From an uncultured Alistipes sp. (GTDB lineage Bacteria > Bacteroidota > Bacteroidia > Bacteroidales > UBA932), in assembly GCA_900544195.1 (NCBI GenBank), contig UQUJ01000009.1, positions 1 through 58,577 of the forward strand: a stretch of DNA of 58,577 bases. Reading direction: 5' to 3'. The notes beneath the pieces are model-generated. The model saw only the letters and a program-made list of their open reading frames with translations. It was not told the DNA's origin and ran no database searches. Positions 32,487 to 41,404 of this stretch are shown here, in pieces (within the stretch, counting starts at the first letter, position 1; every line of letters starts with the position of its first letter). The position numbers and the translations under genes were made by a program.

Positions 32487-33950
32487 CTACCTGGCTCTTG
32501 CGGTTTCTCCTTTAAGAATAGGGAAGTCCGGGTTCGGAATATGCGCTTCCGACATGATTGCCTGAAGCTCGGCGACTTTCTCCGGGTTGTCCGCACTCAG
32601 GTCTGTTGTCTCTCCCGGGTCGGTGGCGAGGTTGTACAGCTCGTATTTGTCGTTGTCGCTGCGGATGTCCAGATGAACAAGTTTCCATTCGCCTTTCCTG
32701 ACGGCTTGGCGGCCTCCAAGCTCCTGAAACTCAAAGTAAAGCCATTCGTGTTCTTTCTGCATTCCCTTGTTCTCCAAGGTCGGAAGCAGACTGATGCCGT
32801 CCATGTTTTCAAGATCCTTTTCCTTGGCCCCGTTGAGCTCGCGTAGTGTCGGCATGACATCCCAGAACGAGCACATGAGATCCGAGTCAACGCCCTTTTG
32901 GGTGTGTCCTTCCCAACTTACAATCAAAGGAACTCTGACACCACCCTCGTAAAGATCCCTCTTGTAGCCTCTCCAAGGTCCGTTGGAGTCGAAGAAGTCA
33001 GGATCCGCACCTCCTTCTTTATGAGGCCCGTTGTCGGATGAGAAGATTATTATGGTGTTGTCATAGACTCCAAGTTCCTTGAGTTTTGAGACTATCTGCC
33101 CCACGTAGGTGTCAAGCCTTGTCACCATGGCCGCGAAAGTGGCATGAGGATATTCCTGCGAACAATAGCCACCCTTTCGGAACGCCGGCCCGCTGTCCAC
33201 ACCATGATAAGGTGTCTCGGGATATTTTCCTATGAATCTGTCGATTATGCTGTCCTGCGGAACAATCAGCTCGGCGTGCGGTATTGTGGTCGGATACCAG
33301 AGGAAGAAGGGTTCTCCGTCCTTGACCGAATTTTCGAGGAATTGGAGAGCTTTTTCATGGATAAGTTCTGGAATATACGTTCCCTGCCCGTAAGGGACAG
33401 AGTCCACATTGTCTTCCAGTTCAATTCTTTCCGAGTTGTGCCAGATGTGGCTCGCATAGTAGCTGTGGGCGAGAAGCTGGCAATTGAAGCCATAGAACTC
33501 ATCGACGCCTTGGTTTGCCGGATCTCCGGTTGTGCCGATGTAGCCAAGTCCCCATTTACCGAACGCTCCGGTCCTGTAGCCGGCCTTTCTCATGTCATGG
33601 AAGATCGTCTCGGCTCCGTCAGGAAGCGGAAACTGTCCTTCCGGATCAAGTTCGAGGTTTCCCCTCACCGGAGTGTGCCCGCTGTGGGTACCGGTCAGAA
33701 GACACGATCTGGACGGGGCGCTCACTGTGGTTCCCGAATAGCATTGTGTGAACCGGACACCTCCACGCGCGAGGGCGTCGATGTTCGGAGTCTCGAAATT
33801 CTTCTGCCCGTAGCAGCTCAGATCCCCCCAGCCAAGATCATCCGCCAGGATGAACACGACGTTCGGAGTACGTGCCGGTTTCTCTTCAGCGCAGGCTCCT
33901 GTGGCGAGAGCGACTCCGGCAAGAAGCATTGAGTCAAGTACTTTTGTCAT
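32487..33950 (-). CDS. Sulfatase (S1 family, Ser-type), lipoprotein
   Basis: 487 residues. Lipoprotein signal with lipobox ATGAC at about residue 20. Sulfatase fold: metal site ADDLGWGD (Asp37-Asp38), the modification motif SAPSR at residues 77-81 followed by LLTGTHSGHTPVR, IIIFSSDNGPHKEGG and a C-terminal SWEGH... LPTLENKG. Ser77 would be turned into formylglycine by an anaerobic sulfatase-maturating enzyme, which is not in this window. Similar length to arylsulfatase A-like enzymes of Bacteroidales. It probably removes sulfate from the glycan taken up by the neighbouring SusCD. It lies 38 bp after the Fur-family gene on the same strand, so it may share that promoter. Confidence 0.92.
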   Translation of the reverse strand: MTKVLDSMLLAGVALATGACAEEKPARTPNVVFILADDLGWGDLSCYGQKNFETPNIDALARGGVRFTQCYSGTTVSAPSRSCLLTGTHSGHTPVRGNLELDPEGQFPLPDGAETIFHDMRKAGYRTGAFGKWGLGYIGTTGDPANQGVDEFYGFNCQLLAHSYYASHIWHNSERIELEDNVDSVPYGQGTYIPELIHEKALQFLENSVKDGEPFFLWYPTTIPHAELIVPQDSIIDRFIGKYPETPYHGVDSGPAFRKGGYCSQEYPHATFAAMVTRLDTYVGQIVSKLKELGVYDNTIIIFSSDNGPHKEGGADPDFFDSNGPWRGYKRDLYEGGVRVPLIVSWEGHTQKGVDSDLMCSFWDVMPTLRELNGAKEKDLENMDGISLLPTLENKGMQKEHEWLYFEFQELGGRQAVRKGEWKLVHLDIRSDNDKYELYNLATDPGETTDLSADNPEKVAELQAIMSEAHIPNPDFPILKGETARAR

Positions 33951-33988
33951 AAAATCCTGTTATTTGAAGATTAGTGAAATGTCTCGGA

Positions 33989-34438
33989 TTATTTCTTCCC
34001 TTTCACGGAAGGGTGCGCCAGAATCTGCACATCGATGCCGTCAATCTTGTAGCCTCTGAAGCGTCGTGCCAGGAGCTTGGACTCGATCTGGGAGTAGAGT
34101 TCGTCGTCGATCACATCGGAGAACACATGGTTCACGGTGTCGTAAAGGTGAAAATGCTTGAACGTGTTGACATCAAAGTACATCTTGTTGTTCTCGCTCA
34201 GGCGGTGGTGGTATATTCCCAAAAGAGAAAGCTGGGTCAGAATGTTGTAAACGGATGCGACTGTGACTTTTGCCTTGCTTGTCTCTGAGATTTCGGCTGT
34301 CACCATGTCGGCGCATGCGTGTCCGAGCTTTAGCATCGCCTCATGTACGGCGACTCTTTGCGGGGTTACCTTAAGTCCGTTCTTTTTTAAAAGTTCCCGG
34401 AAAACTTCAATTGTATGAGCCTTGTTGTTTTTCTCCAT
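33989..34438 (-). CDS. Fur-family transcriptional regulator lacking the usual zinc cysteines
   Basis: 149 residues. N-terminal winged helix: FRELLKKNGLKVTPQRVAVHEAML, then VTVASVYNILTQLSLLGIYHH, the Fur DNA-recognition segment. The dimerisation half has KHFHLYDTVNHVFSDV in place of the standard HHHH.ICxxCG motif; it keeps His residues of the regulatory metal site but has no CxxC pair. Such variants occur in Bacteroidetes as peroxide/iron regulators, but the metal cannot be told here. It has its own TAAATTTG box at 34502-34509 and faces away from trxB, which may point to a redox role (inference). Confidence 0.82.
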   Translation of the reverse strand: MEKNNKAHTIEVFRELLKKNGLKVTPQRVAVHEAMLKLGHACADMVTAEISETSKAKVTVASVYNILTQLSLLGIYHHRLSENNKMYFDVNTFKHFHLYDTVNHVFSDVIDDELYSQIESKLLARRFRGYKIDGIDVQILAHPSVKGKK

Positions 34439-34501
34439 ATATTTTCCAGTTTTTTTGTCTATTATCCTGCCGTGTATGCGGCCTTCCGGCCATTTAAACT
34501 A

Positions 34502-34509
34502 CAAATTTA
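34502..34509 (-). promoter_or_regulatory. -7 box (TAAATTTG) of the Fur-family gene
   Basis: Exact TAnnTTTG on the minus strand, 64 bp upstream of the start. Confidence 0.5.
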
Positions 34510-34597
34510 TAAAAAATCCAATTAACGGCAGCACCGTTCCAAGAAAAAACACATTTTTTACAATCAATTCGCCGCTTGGCTAATCACGAATTATGGT

Positions 34598-34605
34598 TAT
34601 CTTTG
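34598..34605 (+). promoter_or_regulatory. -7 box (TATCTTTG) of the trxB operon
   Basis: Exact TAnnTTTG, 18 bp before the ATG at 34624. Confidence 0.6.
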
Positions 34606-34623
34606 TAGGTTAAGATTTTACTC

Positions 34624-35553
34624 ATGAATATGGAAAAGACCAGATGCTTGATCATAGGTGGCGGGCCGGCGGGTTACACGGCCGCGATCTACGCCTCCAG
34701 AGCCGCGCTTGAGCCTGTCCTTTACGAGGGCATGGAACCGGGCGGCCAGCTGACCACCACCACAATTGTCGAGAATTTCCCGGGATTCCCGGAAGGTGTT
34801 GACGCCAACCAGCTCATGGACGGGATGCGTGCCCAGGCAAAGCGTCTGGGAACGGACATCAGGAGGGGAGTGGTGACAGACGCGGACCTGTCCTCAAGAC
34901 CGTTCCGCATTACCATTGACGGCGAGACCAGTCTGGAGGCTGAGGCTGTCATCATTGCGACAGGTGCCACCGCCAAGTATCTTGGACTTCCGTCGGAGCA
35001 GAAGTTCCGGGGGATGGGCGTGAGCGCCTGCGCGACCTGTGACGGTTTCTTCTACAGAAAGAAGGATGTCGCTGTCGTCGGAGGCGGCGACACCGCGTGC
35101 GAGGAGGCGACGTATCTCGCGAACCTGTGCAGAAAGGTCTATATGATCGTACGCAGGGATGTGTTCAGAGCTTCCGTGGCCATGCAGGAGAGGGTCAGGA
35201 ACACCGCCAACATCGAGGTCCTGTGGAATTGCAACACTCAGGAAGTGCTTGGAGATGAGTCAGGTGTGACCGGAGTTCGCCTGCAGGACAAGGATGGTAA
35301 GGTTTTTGATGTCAAGGTCGACGGATTTTTCCTGGCCATCGGACATCATCCGAACTCGGACATATTCAAGAAATACATCGAGACAGATGAGAACGGCTAC
35401 ATCGTCACCCGTGGCAAGACTTCCGAGACCAATGTGGAGGGAGTCTTCGCCGCCGGGGATGTTCAGGATCCGCGTTTCAGGCAGGCTATAACGGCTGCCG
35501 CCTCCGGATGCCGCGCCGCGTTGGAAGTGGAGAAATTCCTTTTGTCACACTGA
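34624..35553 (+). CDS. trxB: Thioredoxin reductase
   Basis: 309 residues, normal length. FAD site IIGGGPAGYTAAIYASRA near the N-terminus, redox-active CATC at residues 136-139 (SACATCDGFF), NADPH site VVGGGDTACEEA, and C-terminal FAD segment GVFAAGDVQDPRFRQAITAA. Transfers electrons from NADPH to thioredoxin in the cytoplasm. Begins ATGAATATG; the second ATG (34630) is an equally plausible start. First gene of trxB-bamD-rpoZ-recN. Confidence 0.96.
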   Translation: MNMEKTRCLIIGGGPAGYTAAIYASRAALEPVLYEGMEPGGQLTTTTIVENFPGFPEGVDANQLMDGMRAQAKRLGTDIRRGVVTDADLSSRPFRITIDGETSLEAEAVIIATGATAKYLGLPSEQKFRGMGVSACATCDGFFYRKKDVAVVGGGDTACEEATYLANLCRKVYMIVRRDVFRASVAMQERVRNTANIEVLWNCNTQEVLGDESGVTGVRLQDKDGKVFDVKVDGFFLAIGHHPNSDIFKKYIETDENGYIVTRGKTSETNVEGVFAAGDVQDPRFRQAITAAASGCRAALEVEKFLLSH

Positions 35554-35558
35554 TGATT

Positions 35559-36461
35559 ATGTTTAGAATAGATATGCTGAAGACAACTTTGAGGTTTGTG
35601 TCCGTGGCGCTTGTGGCCGCGCTCTTCTTCCAGTCCTGCAAGTCGGAGTATGAGGCTCTGCTGAACGGCAATGACGTTGACGCCAAGTACACCGCCGCGT
35701 TCGACTATTTCAACCACGGCAAGTACAGCAAGGCCGCCCAGCTGTTCGAGTCTCTGGCCGTCCTGACCAGTGGAACAGACAGGGATGACACCGTGCAGTA
35801 CTATTGGGGACTGAGCAATTACCGCTTCAAGGACTACTACACCGCCGAGACGAATTTCACGAAGTTCATCACGAACTTCCCGCGCAGCCCGTTTGTCGAG
35901 GAGGCCGCGTTCCTGAGAATCGACTGCCTTTACCGTTCCACTCTTCGCTATGAGCTGGATCAGGTCCCGACCCATAACGCCATCAGCGTCATCAGCCAGT
36001 ACATGATCGAGAACCCGGACAACTCGCATGCCGCGATATGCCGCAGGATGCTTAAGGAACTGAACGACAGGCTTGACAAGAAAGCCTACGAGAACGCCAG
36101 ACTCTACTACAGGATGGAGGACTACAAGGCGTCAAGAGTGGCGTTCCGGAATGTCCTGAAGGATGACGCCGAGAACATCTACCGCGAGGACATCCTCTAC
36201 TACATCGCCAAGTCTTCGTACAAATACGCTTTCCTCAGTGTGGAAGGCAAGCAGAAAGAACGCTACATGACATTCGTGGACGACTACTACAACTTCATCG
36301 GTGAGATTCCCGACTCGCCTTACAGAAAGGAGCTGGATGTACTCTACCGCCGTGCCCAGAAGGCACTCGGCCGCTACTCCGGGACAGACGAGGATCTTGG
36401 AGCGAAGGAAAAGGACTTCGAGAGAGACAGGAAAAAAATATTGAAACAATCCGCGGAGTAG
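35559..36461 (+). CDS. bamD: Outer-membrane assembly lipoprotein BamD
   Basis: About 300 residues from 35559; the ATG at 35574 (MLKTTLRFVSVALVAALFFQ) gives a tighter signal peptide. Lipobox FFQSC, then KSEYEALLNGNDVDAKYTAAFDYF. The following TPR units (GKYSKAAQLFESLA, YYTAETNFTKFITNFPRSPF, NPDNSHAAICRRML, KASRVAFRNVLKDDAENIYR) match BamD/YfiO. It works with BamA (also in this window at 44677) to insert barrels into the outer membrane. The stop-to-start gap from trxB is 5 bp. Confidence 0.9.
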   Translation: MFRIDMLKTTLRFVSVALVAALFFQSCKSEYEALLNGNDVDAKYTAAFDYFNHGKYSKAAQLFESLAVLTSGTDRDDTVQYYWGLSNYRFKDYYTAETNFTKFITNFPRSPFVEEAAFLRIDCLYRSTLRYELDQVPTHNAISVISQYMIENPDNSHAAICRRMLKELNDRLDKKAYENARLYYRMEDYKASRVAFRNVLKDDAENIYREDILYYIAKSSYKYAFLSVEGKQKERYMTFVDDYYNFIGEIPDSPYRKELDVLYRRAQKALGRYSGTDEDLGAKEKDFERDRKKILKQSAE

Positions 36462-36498
36462 GCCACGTACAATATTTAGACAAGTTTTTTTTTTGAAT

Positions 36499-36870
36499 AT
36501 GGACATTAAGAAGAAGGTCCCTTCAAACACGATCACAAGGGACATCAAGTATCTCGCCGAGCCGACAGGCAACATCTATGAGACAGTGGTTCTCCTTTAC
36601 AAGAGAGCGAATCAGATAGCTCTCGCCGAGAAGAAGGAACTCGCCAAGAAACTGGAGGATTTCCGCACCGACCGTGACACCATGGACGAGGTTTTCGAGA
36701 ACCGCGAACAGATCGAGATCTCCAAGTACTACGAGAAACTCCCTAAACCGGATCTCATCGCGATCTCCGAGTTTGAGGACGGTGAACTCTACTACAGGAT
36801 GGCCGGTTCCGGCAGCGAGGAGGAAATGAATGTCCGCCCTGCCAAGGAAAGCACTTCGGACGCTGAATAG
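36499..36870 (+). CDS. rpoZ: RNA polymerase omega subunit, Bacteroidota type
   Basis: 123 residues from ATG 36499 (TTG two codons upstream also possible). The pattern NTITRDIKYLAEPTGNIYETVVLLYKRANQIALAEKKELAKKLEDF matches the Bacteroidota RpoZ family, which differs from the proteobacterial protein; the C-terminal tail is acidic. The position directly after bamD and before recN is conserved in Bacteroidales. A T-rich run precedes the start. Confidence 0.85.
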   Translation: MDIKKKVPSNTITRDIKYLAEPTGNIYETVVLLYKRANQIALAEKKELAKKLEDFRTDRDTMDEVFENREQIEISKYYEKLPKPDLIAISEFEDGELYYRMAGSGSEEEMNVRPAKESTSDAE

Positions 36871-36881
36871 TCTCAGGGGCT

Positions 36882-38558
36882 ATGCTCAAGTCCCTCCAGA
36901 TACGGAATTATGTGTTGATAGACTCTCTGGACGTTGAGTTTCCGGAGGGTCTGATCATTATATCCGGCCAGACCGGAGCCGGAAAGTCAATTCTGTTGGG
37001 AGCTCTCTCCCTGCTCCTCGGCTCCAAGACCGAAGCATCCGTGATCGGAGGTGAGGCCGAAAACTGTGTCGTTGAAGCGGTTTTCGGAGTTCCGGAGACA
37101 GATTCGGCGTTAATGAACATTCTGGAAGAGAACGATGTTGAGGCGGGGAACGGAGAACTGATCATCCGCAGGGTGGTTGGTCGGTCCGGTCGCTCCCGCT
37201 CGTTCATCAACGACTCTCCGGTGAACATCCAGCTTCTCCAAAGCATTGCCTCAAGGCTGGTGGACATCCATTCCCAGCACCAGACCCTTCTGCTGTCGGA
37301 CAGGGTTTTCCAGCTTTCCATGCTGGATCATTTCGCCGGCAATGAGGCTCTTCTGGAGGAGTGCGCTCGTGCCTACAAGGCTTTCAAGGCTCACGAGAAG
37401 GAATATTCAGAAGTCTCTTTGAAACTAGAAAAGCAGAAAGGGGAGAGTGAATATGTCCGCGCCCGCTGGCAGAGACTTGAGGACGCCAGGCTTCAGGAGG
37501 GGGAGATCGAGTCGCTGGAGGCCGAGCAGAGGCAGCTTGCCAACGCCGAGGAGATCAAGGAAAACCTTGGCGGCGTCGAGGAGATGTTCAATCCCTCGGA
37601 TCCCAACTCGGAGGTCATGCCGTTGTCTTCGGCCTTGAAGGAAGCCCAGAGGATGCTGGAGAAGACCGCGAGGTTTGTCCCGGAAGCCGCCTCTCTGGCC
37701 GAACGGATCGATTCCGCGCGCACGGAGCTGGACGACATTCTGGAGGATGTCTCTGCCATTAATTCACGCACGGAACTTTCGCAGGAACGTCTTGAGGCTG
37801 TGGATGGGCGTCTTTTCCTTCTATATGACCTGATGAAGGGCTACTCCGCCTCGTCCGTTACCGAACTGATCGCAAAGAGGGACGCCCTTTCTGAGTCGCT
37901 TTTCGATTCAACCGCCCTTGAAGCCCGCAAGGTTGAGCTGGAGACTGTCCTGACTGCTGAAAGAAAATCCCTTGAAGGAATAGCCCACCGTCTGCACGTG
38001 GCCAGAGCCAAGGCATGCGGGCCGTTCTCAGAAGCCATAACAGAGTCAGTCCGTTCCCTTGAGATGGATTATGCGGTGTTCAATGTGGAACTTTCAGAGG
38101 CTCCGGCATCGGCAAGCGGCTCTGATGCTGTTCATTTTCTGTTCTCCGCCTCCGGAACGACTCCTGTGGATGTCTCCAAATGCGCTTCGGGAGGAGAGAT
38201 GTCCCGCCTGATGCTTTGCCTCAAGGCCATGATGGCCAAGTTCGTGAGCATGCCTACACTCATCTTCGACGAGATCGACACAGGTGTCTCCGGCAGTGTG
38301 GCCGACAAGATGGGCAGGATGATCTGCTCCATGGGAAAGGACATGCAGGTCTTCGCCATCACCCACCTTCCGCAGGTGGCTGCCAAAGGCAATGCCCATT
38401 ATGTTGTGGAAAAGGAATATGATGTCCTTGGCAAGGCCACAACTTCAGTCCGTCCGGTCACAGGACAGGACCGCGTCATGGAAATCGCCCGCATGCTGAG
38501 CGGCAGCAGCATCACATCCGCCGCTGTGGAGAACGCAAAGGCGTTGCTCTCTATCTGA
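36882..38558 (+). CDS. recN: DNA repair protein RecN
   Basis: 558 residues, usual length. SMC-like ATPase for double-strand break repair: Walker A GQTGAGKS at 29-36, hinge-flanking coiled coils in the middle (residues ~150-370), then signature ASGGEMSRLMLCLKAM and Walker B TLIFDEIDTGVSGSVADKMG, followed by FAITHLPQVAAKG. The last 8 bp overlap the end of the convergent LysM gene. Confidence 0.95.
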   Translation: MLKSLQIRNYVLIDSLDVEFPEGLIIISGQTGAGKSILLGALSLLLGSKTEASVIGGEAENCVVEAVFGVPETDSALMNILEENDVEAGNGELIIRRVVGRSGRSRSFINDSPVNIQLLQSIASRLVDIHSQHQTLLLSDRVFQLSMLDHFAGNEALLEECARAYKAFKAHEKEYSEVSLKLEKQKGESEYVRARWQRLEDARLQEGEIESLEAEQRQLANAEEIKENLGGVEEMFNPSDPNSEVMPLSSALKEAQRMLEKTARFVPEAASLAERIDSARTELDDILEDVSAINSRTELSQERLEAVDGRLFLLYDLMKGYSASSVTELIAKRDALSESLFDSTALEARKVELETVLTAERKSLEGIAHRLHVARAKACGPFSEAITESVRSLEMDYAVFNVELSEAPASASGSDAVHFLFSASGTTPVDVSKCASGGEMSRLMLCLKAMMAKFVSMPTLIFDEIDTGVSGSVADKMGRMICSMGKDMQVFAITHLPQVAAKGNAHYVVEKEYDVLGKATTSVRPVTGQDRVMEIARMLSGSSITSAAVENAKALLSI

Positions 38559-40272
38559 CCAGTCTTACTGAATAATCCGGTTCATAGACAACCCTGCGCA
38601 CGGCCTCGTTGATGTAGCCGCCCCGGTTGGTCCTGACAAGATTGAAATCTGACTGAAGGCCGGAGCCATTAATGGAATAGCGCCTGTCCCATCTCCTGCC
38701 ATATTCAGAATTCATGGTGGAGAAGAATTTCATCAGGTCGTAGCCTTGGAAGGCTGTCCGGCTTGGTTCCGCTCCGTAGATCGCCCTGTACTTCATCAGG
38801 AAGTTCTGGACATCCTTTGAGTCGTAGTCCACGTGATAGGACACGCTGGAGTGAAGGTTCAGTGCGTGAAGCTGCTCCACGTCGATTTCTTCGAACGTCC
38901 TCAGTTTGGAAGTACTGTAGAGCACGATGTCTTTCTTCTGGCTTGAGACCAGATAAAGAAGTCTGACAACCTCGATGACGAATGCCTTGCTGTCAGACGC
39001 TATCACAACCCTGTTGGTGCCTGTGCCAGTCATCATTCCTTCGATCCGGCCCATCACCTGCCGTCCTTCAAGAATGTTGAACGAAAGGCTTGAGTGTCTC
39101 AGCCCGGAGCCACGCACTTCTTCTATCACATCGGCGGTGTAGCCGCTGACAGTCGCCCCTTTCTGTGTGACAAGGATCACATTGTCCTCATTCCTGAGGT
39201 CGGACTTGATCCACTTGACCATGTCGGAGATCTGTGCCTTGGTCGGAGCCGGAGCCTGTATGATGTTTGGAATCGTGTCCGCAAGAGTTTCCACCCTTGG
39301 GTCAAGCGGTGAGACTATCCAAGTATTGCCTTTCGATGCGTTCACTGTTCTGGCGATGTCAGTGACCGACACAGGGCCGATCACGAAATCACTTTCGGAG
39401 AATCTCTCCTCGGTGACAGGCATGGCTCCTCCCGCCACGTCATAGACATTGAGGCCAACCTTGTTTCCAGCCTCACCAAGATCCTTGGCCGCCAGCAGGA
39501 CTCCACTGTAGAAGTCCATCATCTGTCCGTCAGCTTTCTTTGAGGCATTGAAAGGCAGAAGAAGCGCCATGCTTGTTTCCTGTTTCCTGTTGAAGAACCG
39601 GTCGAGAATCCCATCGGCCGCCGAGCCTGCCGGAGCGTCTCCGGCCGCCGTGCCTGTCGAAGCGCCGGTCTCAGAGTCTGCTGAAGCATCTCCGGCCGCT
39701 GAGCCTGTGGTTCGACTATGCTTATCAACCATCGGACCGGCTTTCTCCCACTTTTCAGGATGAAGCGGAATCTTGATCTCGTCCTTTCTCCTGACCTTAT
39801 CGGAAGTCATCCCGTTTATGTTCTTGATGGCTTCCTTGGAGACCATATATTTCCTTGCGATGGACCTCAGATCCTCAAACCACTTCACTCGGTGGATGAA
39901 ATATTCCTTACTCTCGTTTTTCGTCGAGGCCTTCTCAGCGGCAACCGTTTCCTGTACGGAAGGCTGCCCGGTCCTGCCCTCCTTGACCGGAATCAGAATG
40001 ATCTGGTCTTTCTTAAGTCCCTCTGTCTCCAGATTCAGCGCCGGATTGGCGTCGTAGATCTCCTGCAGGGTCACGTTGTAGGCCTTGCTGATGGAGTAGA
40101 GGGTCTGGCGTCCCTGCACGACGTGCGAGTAGTATATCTTGCCGTTGTTGCGTACCTTGTCGGTCGAGACCACAACATGTGGCTGGGAATACTCCTGAGC
40201 GGAAGCTCCGGATCCGAAGGCGGCCGCCAGGCATAGCAAGGCCGCGAAAGCAGTCAGGTGTCTGTTGTTCAT
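38551..40272 (-). CDS. LysM-domain protein with periplasmic-binding-like C-terminal domain
   Basis: 573 residues from ATG 40272 (MNNRHLTAFAALLCLAAAFG signal peptide); the open frame extends 19 codons upstream without a signal. Two LysM repeats: about 48-95 (VVQGRQTLYSISKAYNVTLQ) and about 125-170 (VKWFEDLRSIARKYMVSKEA). Then a low-complexity Ala/Gly/Thr/Ser linker (about 180-215) and a type 1 periplasmic-binding-like fold (SMALLLPFNASKK, DFYSGVLLAAKDLGE, FVIGPVSVTDIART). Similar proteins in Bacteroidales are annotated as LysM peptidoglycan-binding, amino-acid-ABC-like. It overlaps the upstream glycosyltransferase stop (ATGA). Probably a peptidoglycan-associated periplasmic protein. Confidence 0.8.
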   Translation of the reverse strand: MNNRHLTAFAALLCLAAAFGSGASAQEYSQPHVVVSTDKVRNNGKIYYSHVVQGRQTLYSISKAYNVTLQEIYDANPALNLETEGLKKDQIILIPVKEGRTGQPSVQETVAAEKASTKNESKEYFIHRVKWFEDLRSIARKYMVSKEAIKNINGMTSDKVRRKDEIKIPLHPEKWEKAGPMVDKHSRTTGSAAGDASADSETGASTGTAAGDAPAGSAADGILDRFFNRKQETSMALLLPFNASKKADGQMMDFYSGVLLAAKDLGEAGNKVGLNVYDVAGGAMPVTEERFSESDFVIGPVSVTDIARTVNASKGNTWIVSPLDPRVETLADTIPNIIQAPAPTKAQISDMVKWIKSDLRNEDNVILVTQKGATVSGYTADVIEEVRGSGLRHSSLSFNILEGRQVMGRIEGMMTGTGTNRVVIASDSKAFVIEVVRLLYLVSSQKKDIVLYSTSKLRTFEEIDVEQLHALNLHSSVSYHVDYDSKDVQNFLMKYRAIYGAEPSRTAFQGYDLMKFFSTMNSEYGRRWDRRYSINGSGLQSDFNLVRTNRGGYINEAVRRVVYEPDYSVRLVR

Positions 40273-41402
40273 CTTATCTTGTACAAATTGTCGGAAAACT
40301 CCAACATCCTCTTGCTGAATGTCTTCCATGAGAGCCTCTCTTTCTCGGCCCTGATTGAGTTAACGCAGAGGGTCTTGAGGTTGGAGTCAGAGAAGTAGGT
40401 CTGAATCTCCTTCACGATGCAGTCCACGTCAGCCTTCTGTGCGACAAGCCCCGTGCCACAGTCACCGATCGACTGGCGCAGCCCTCCCACGTCGGTCACC
40501 ACCATCGGTACTTCGAAGTGGTAGGCGATCGCGCTTATTCCGCTCTGTGTGGCTGACCTGTAAGGCAGGACGGCCAGATCCGCCGCCGAGAAATAGTCTT
40601 TGACCTCGGAGTCCTTTATGTAGCGCGTGAACAGCTTGATCCTGTCCTTGGCCGGAGAAGAATCGATGATGGTCTGGTACTTCTCGAATGAGCCGTAAGG
40701 TTCTCCCGCCACGATCAGCTGGTAGCTGTCGTCAAGTTTTCCGAAAGCGTTCAGAAGGATGTCCAGCCCCTTGTATGACCTGATCAGTCCGAAGAACAGG
40801 ATGTTCTTCCTGCCGTGTTCCAGCCCCAGAAGCCTTTCCGCCTCCTCCCTCGGCAGCTTCTCGCCGAAGTGCCCGTAAATCGGATGGAACAGAGTGACGT
40901 TTGGGGCGTCGGGAGAGAGTCTGCGCAGATCCTCCGCGACCTCGTCGCACAATGTGACGTTGCCTGTGCAGCCGGACAGAAAGTACTTTGTCAGAGGCGC
41001 GTCGAAGCATTTCGGCTCGTGCGGGATCACGTTGTGCAGGATCGAGATGACCTTGCAGCGCTTTTTCAGTCTTCTTGCGATGAAGCCCAGCGACGGTCCG
41101 AAATAGGACATCCAGTAACTGATCACTACCAGATCCGGTTTCCAGTCACGGATGGCCCTGTAGGTCTTCCGGTAGGTAAAAGGATTGGCCGTATCCAGCA
41201 GAGCATCGCTCTCGATGGGTACGGCGTCATCATCCTTTGTGACATATTGTGTCTTTCCCGGAAAAAGGAATTCCGGATACTGTCTTTTGAAATTGAATGC
41301 CTTGACAGTGTGGCTTTTGCTCAGTTCCAAGTAGAGACTTGCGTTGAACTGAGAGATCCCACCTCTGAATGGGTAAAAGCAGGACAGCAGAGCGATTCTC
41401 AA
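40269..41402 (-). CDS. Glycosyltransferase, GT4-like (GT-B fold)
   Basis: 377 residues, cytoplasmic or membrane-attached. N-terminal Rossmann half with the loop FYPFRGGISQFNASLYLELS; C-terminal half with ILFFGLIRSYKGLDILLNAF, the donor-binding DYFSAADLAVLPYRSATQSGI and a conserved late Glu region (YHFEVPMVVTDVGGL). Sugar and acceptor are not visible. It lies 2 nt after the Skp-like gene and overlaps the LysM gene, inside a pdxJ-led operon. Confidence 0.88.
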   Translation of the reverse strand: MRIALLSCFYPFRGGISQFNASLYLELSKSHTVKAFNFKRQYPEFLFPGKTQYVTKDDDAVPIESDALLDTANPFTYRKTYRAIRDWKPDLVVISYWMSYFGPSLGFIARRLKKRCKVISILHNVIPHEPKCFDAPLTKYFLSGCTGNVTLCDEVAEDLRRLSPDAPNVTLFHPIYGHFGEKLPREEAERLLGLEHGRKNILFFGLIRSYKGLDILLNAFGKLDDSYQLIVAGEPYGSFEKYQTIIDSSPAKDRIKLFTRYIKDSEVKDYFSAADLAVLPYRSATQSGISAIAYHFEVPMVVTDVGGLRQSIGDCGTGLVAQKADVDCIVKEIQTYFSDSNLKTLCVNSIRAEKERLSWKTFSKRMLEFSDNLYKIR

Positions 41403-41404
41403 AG

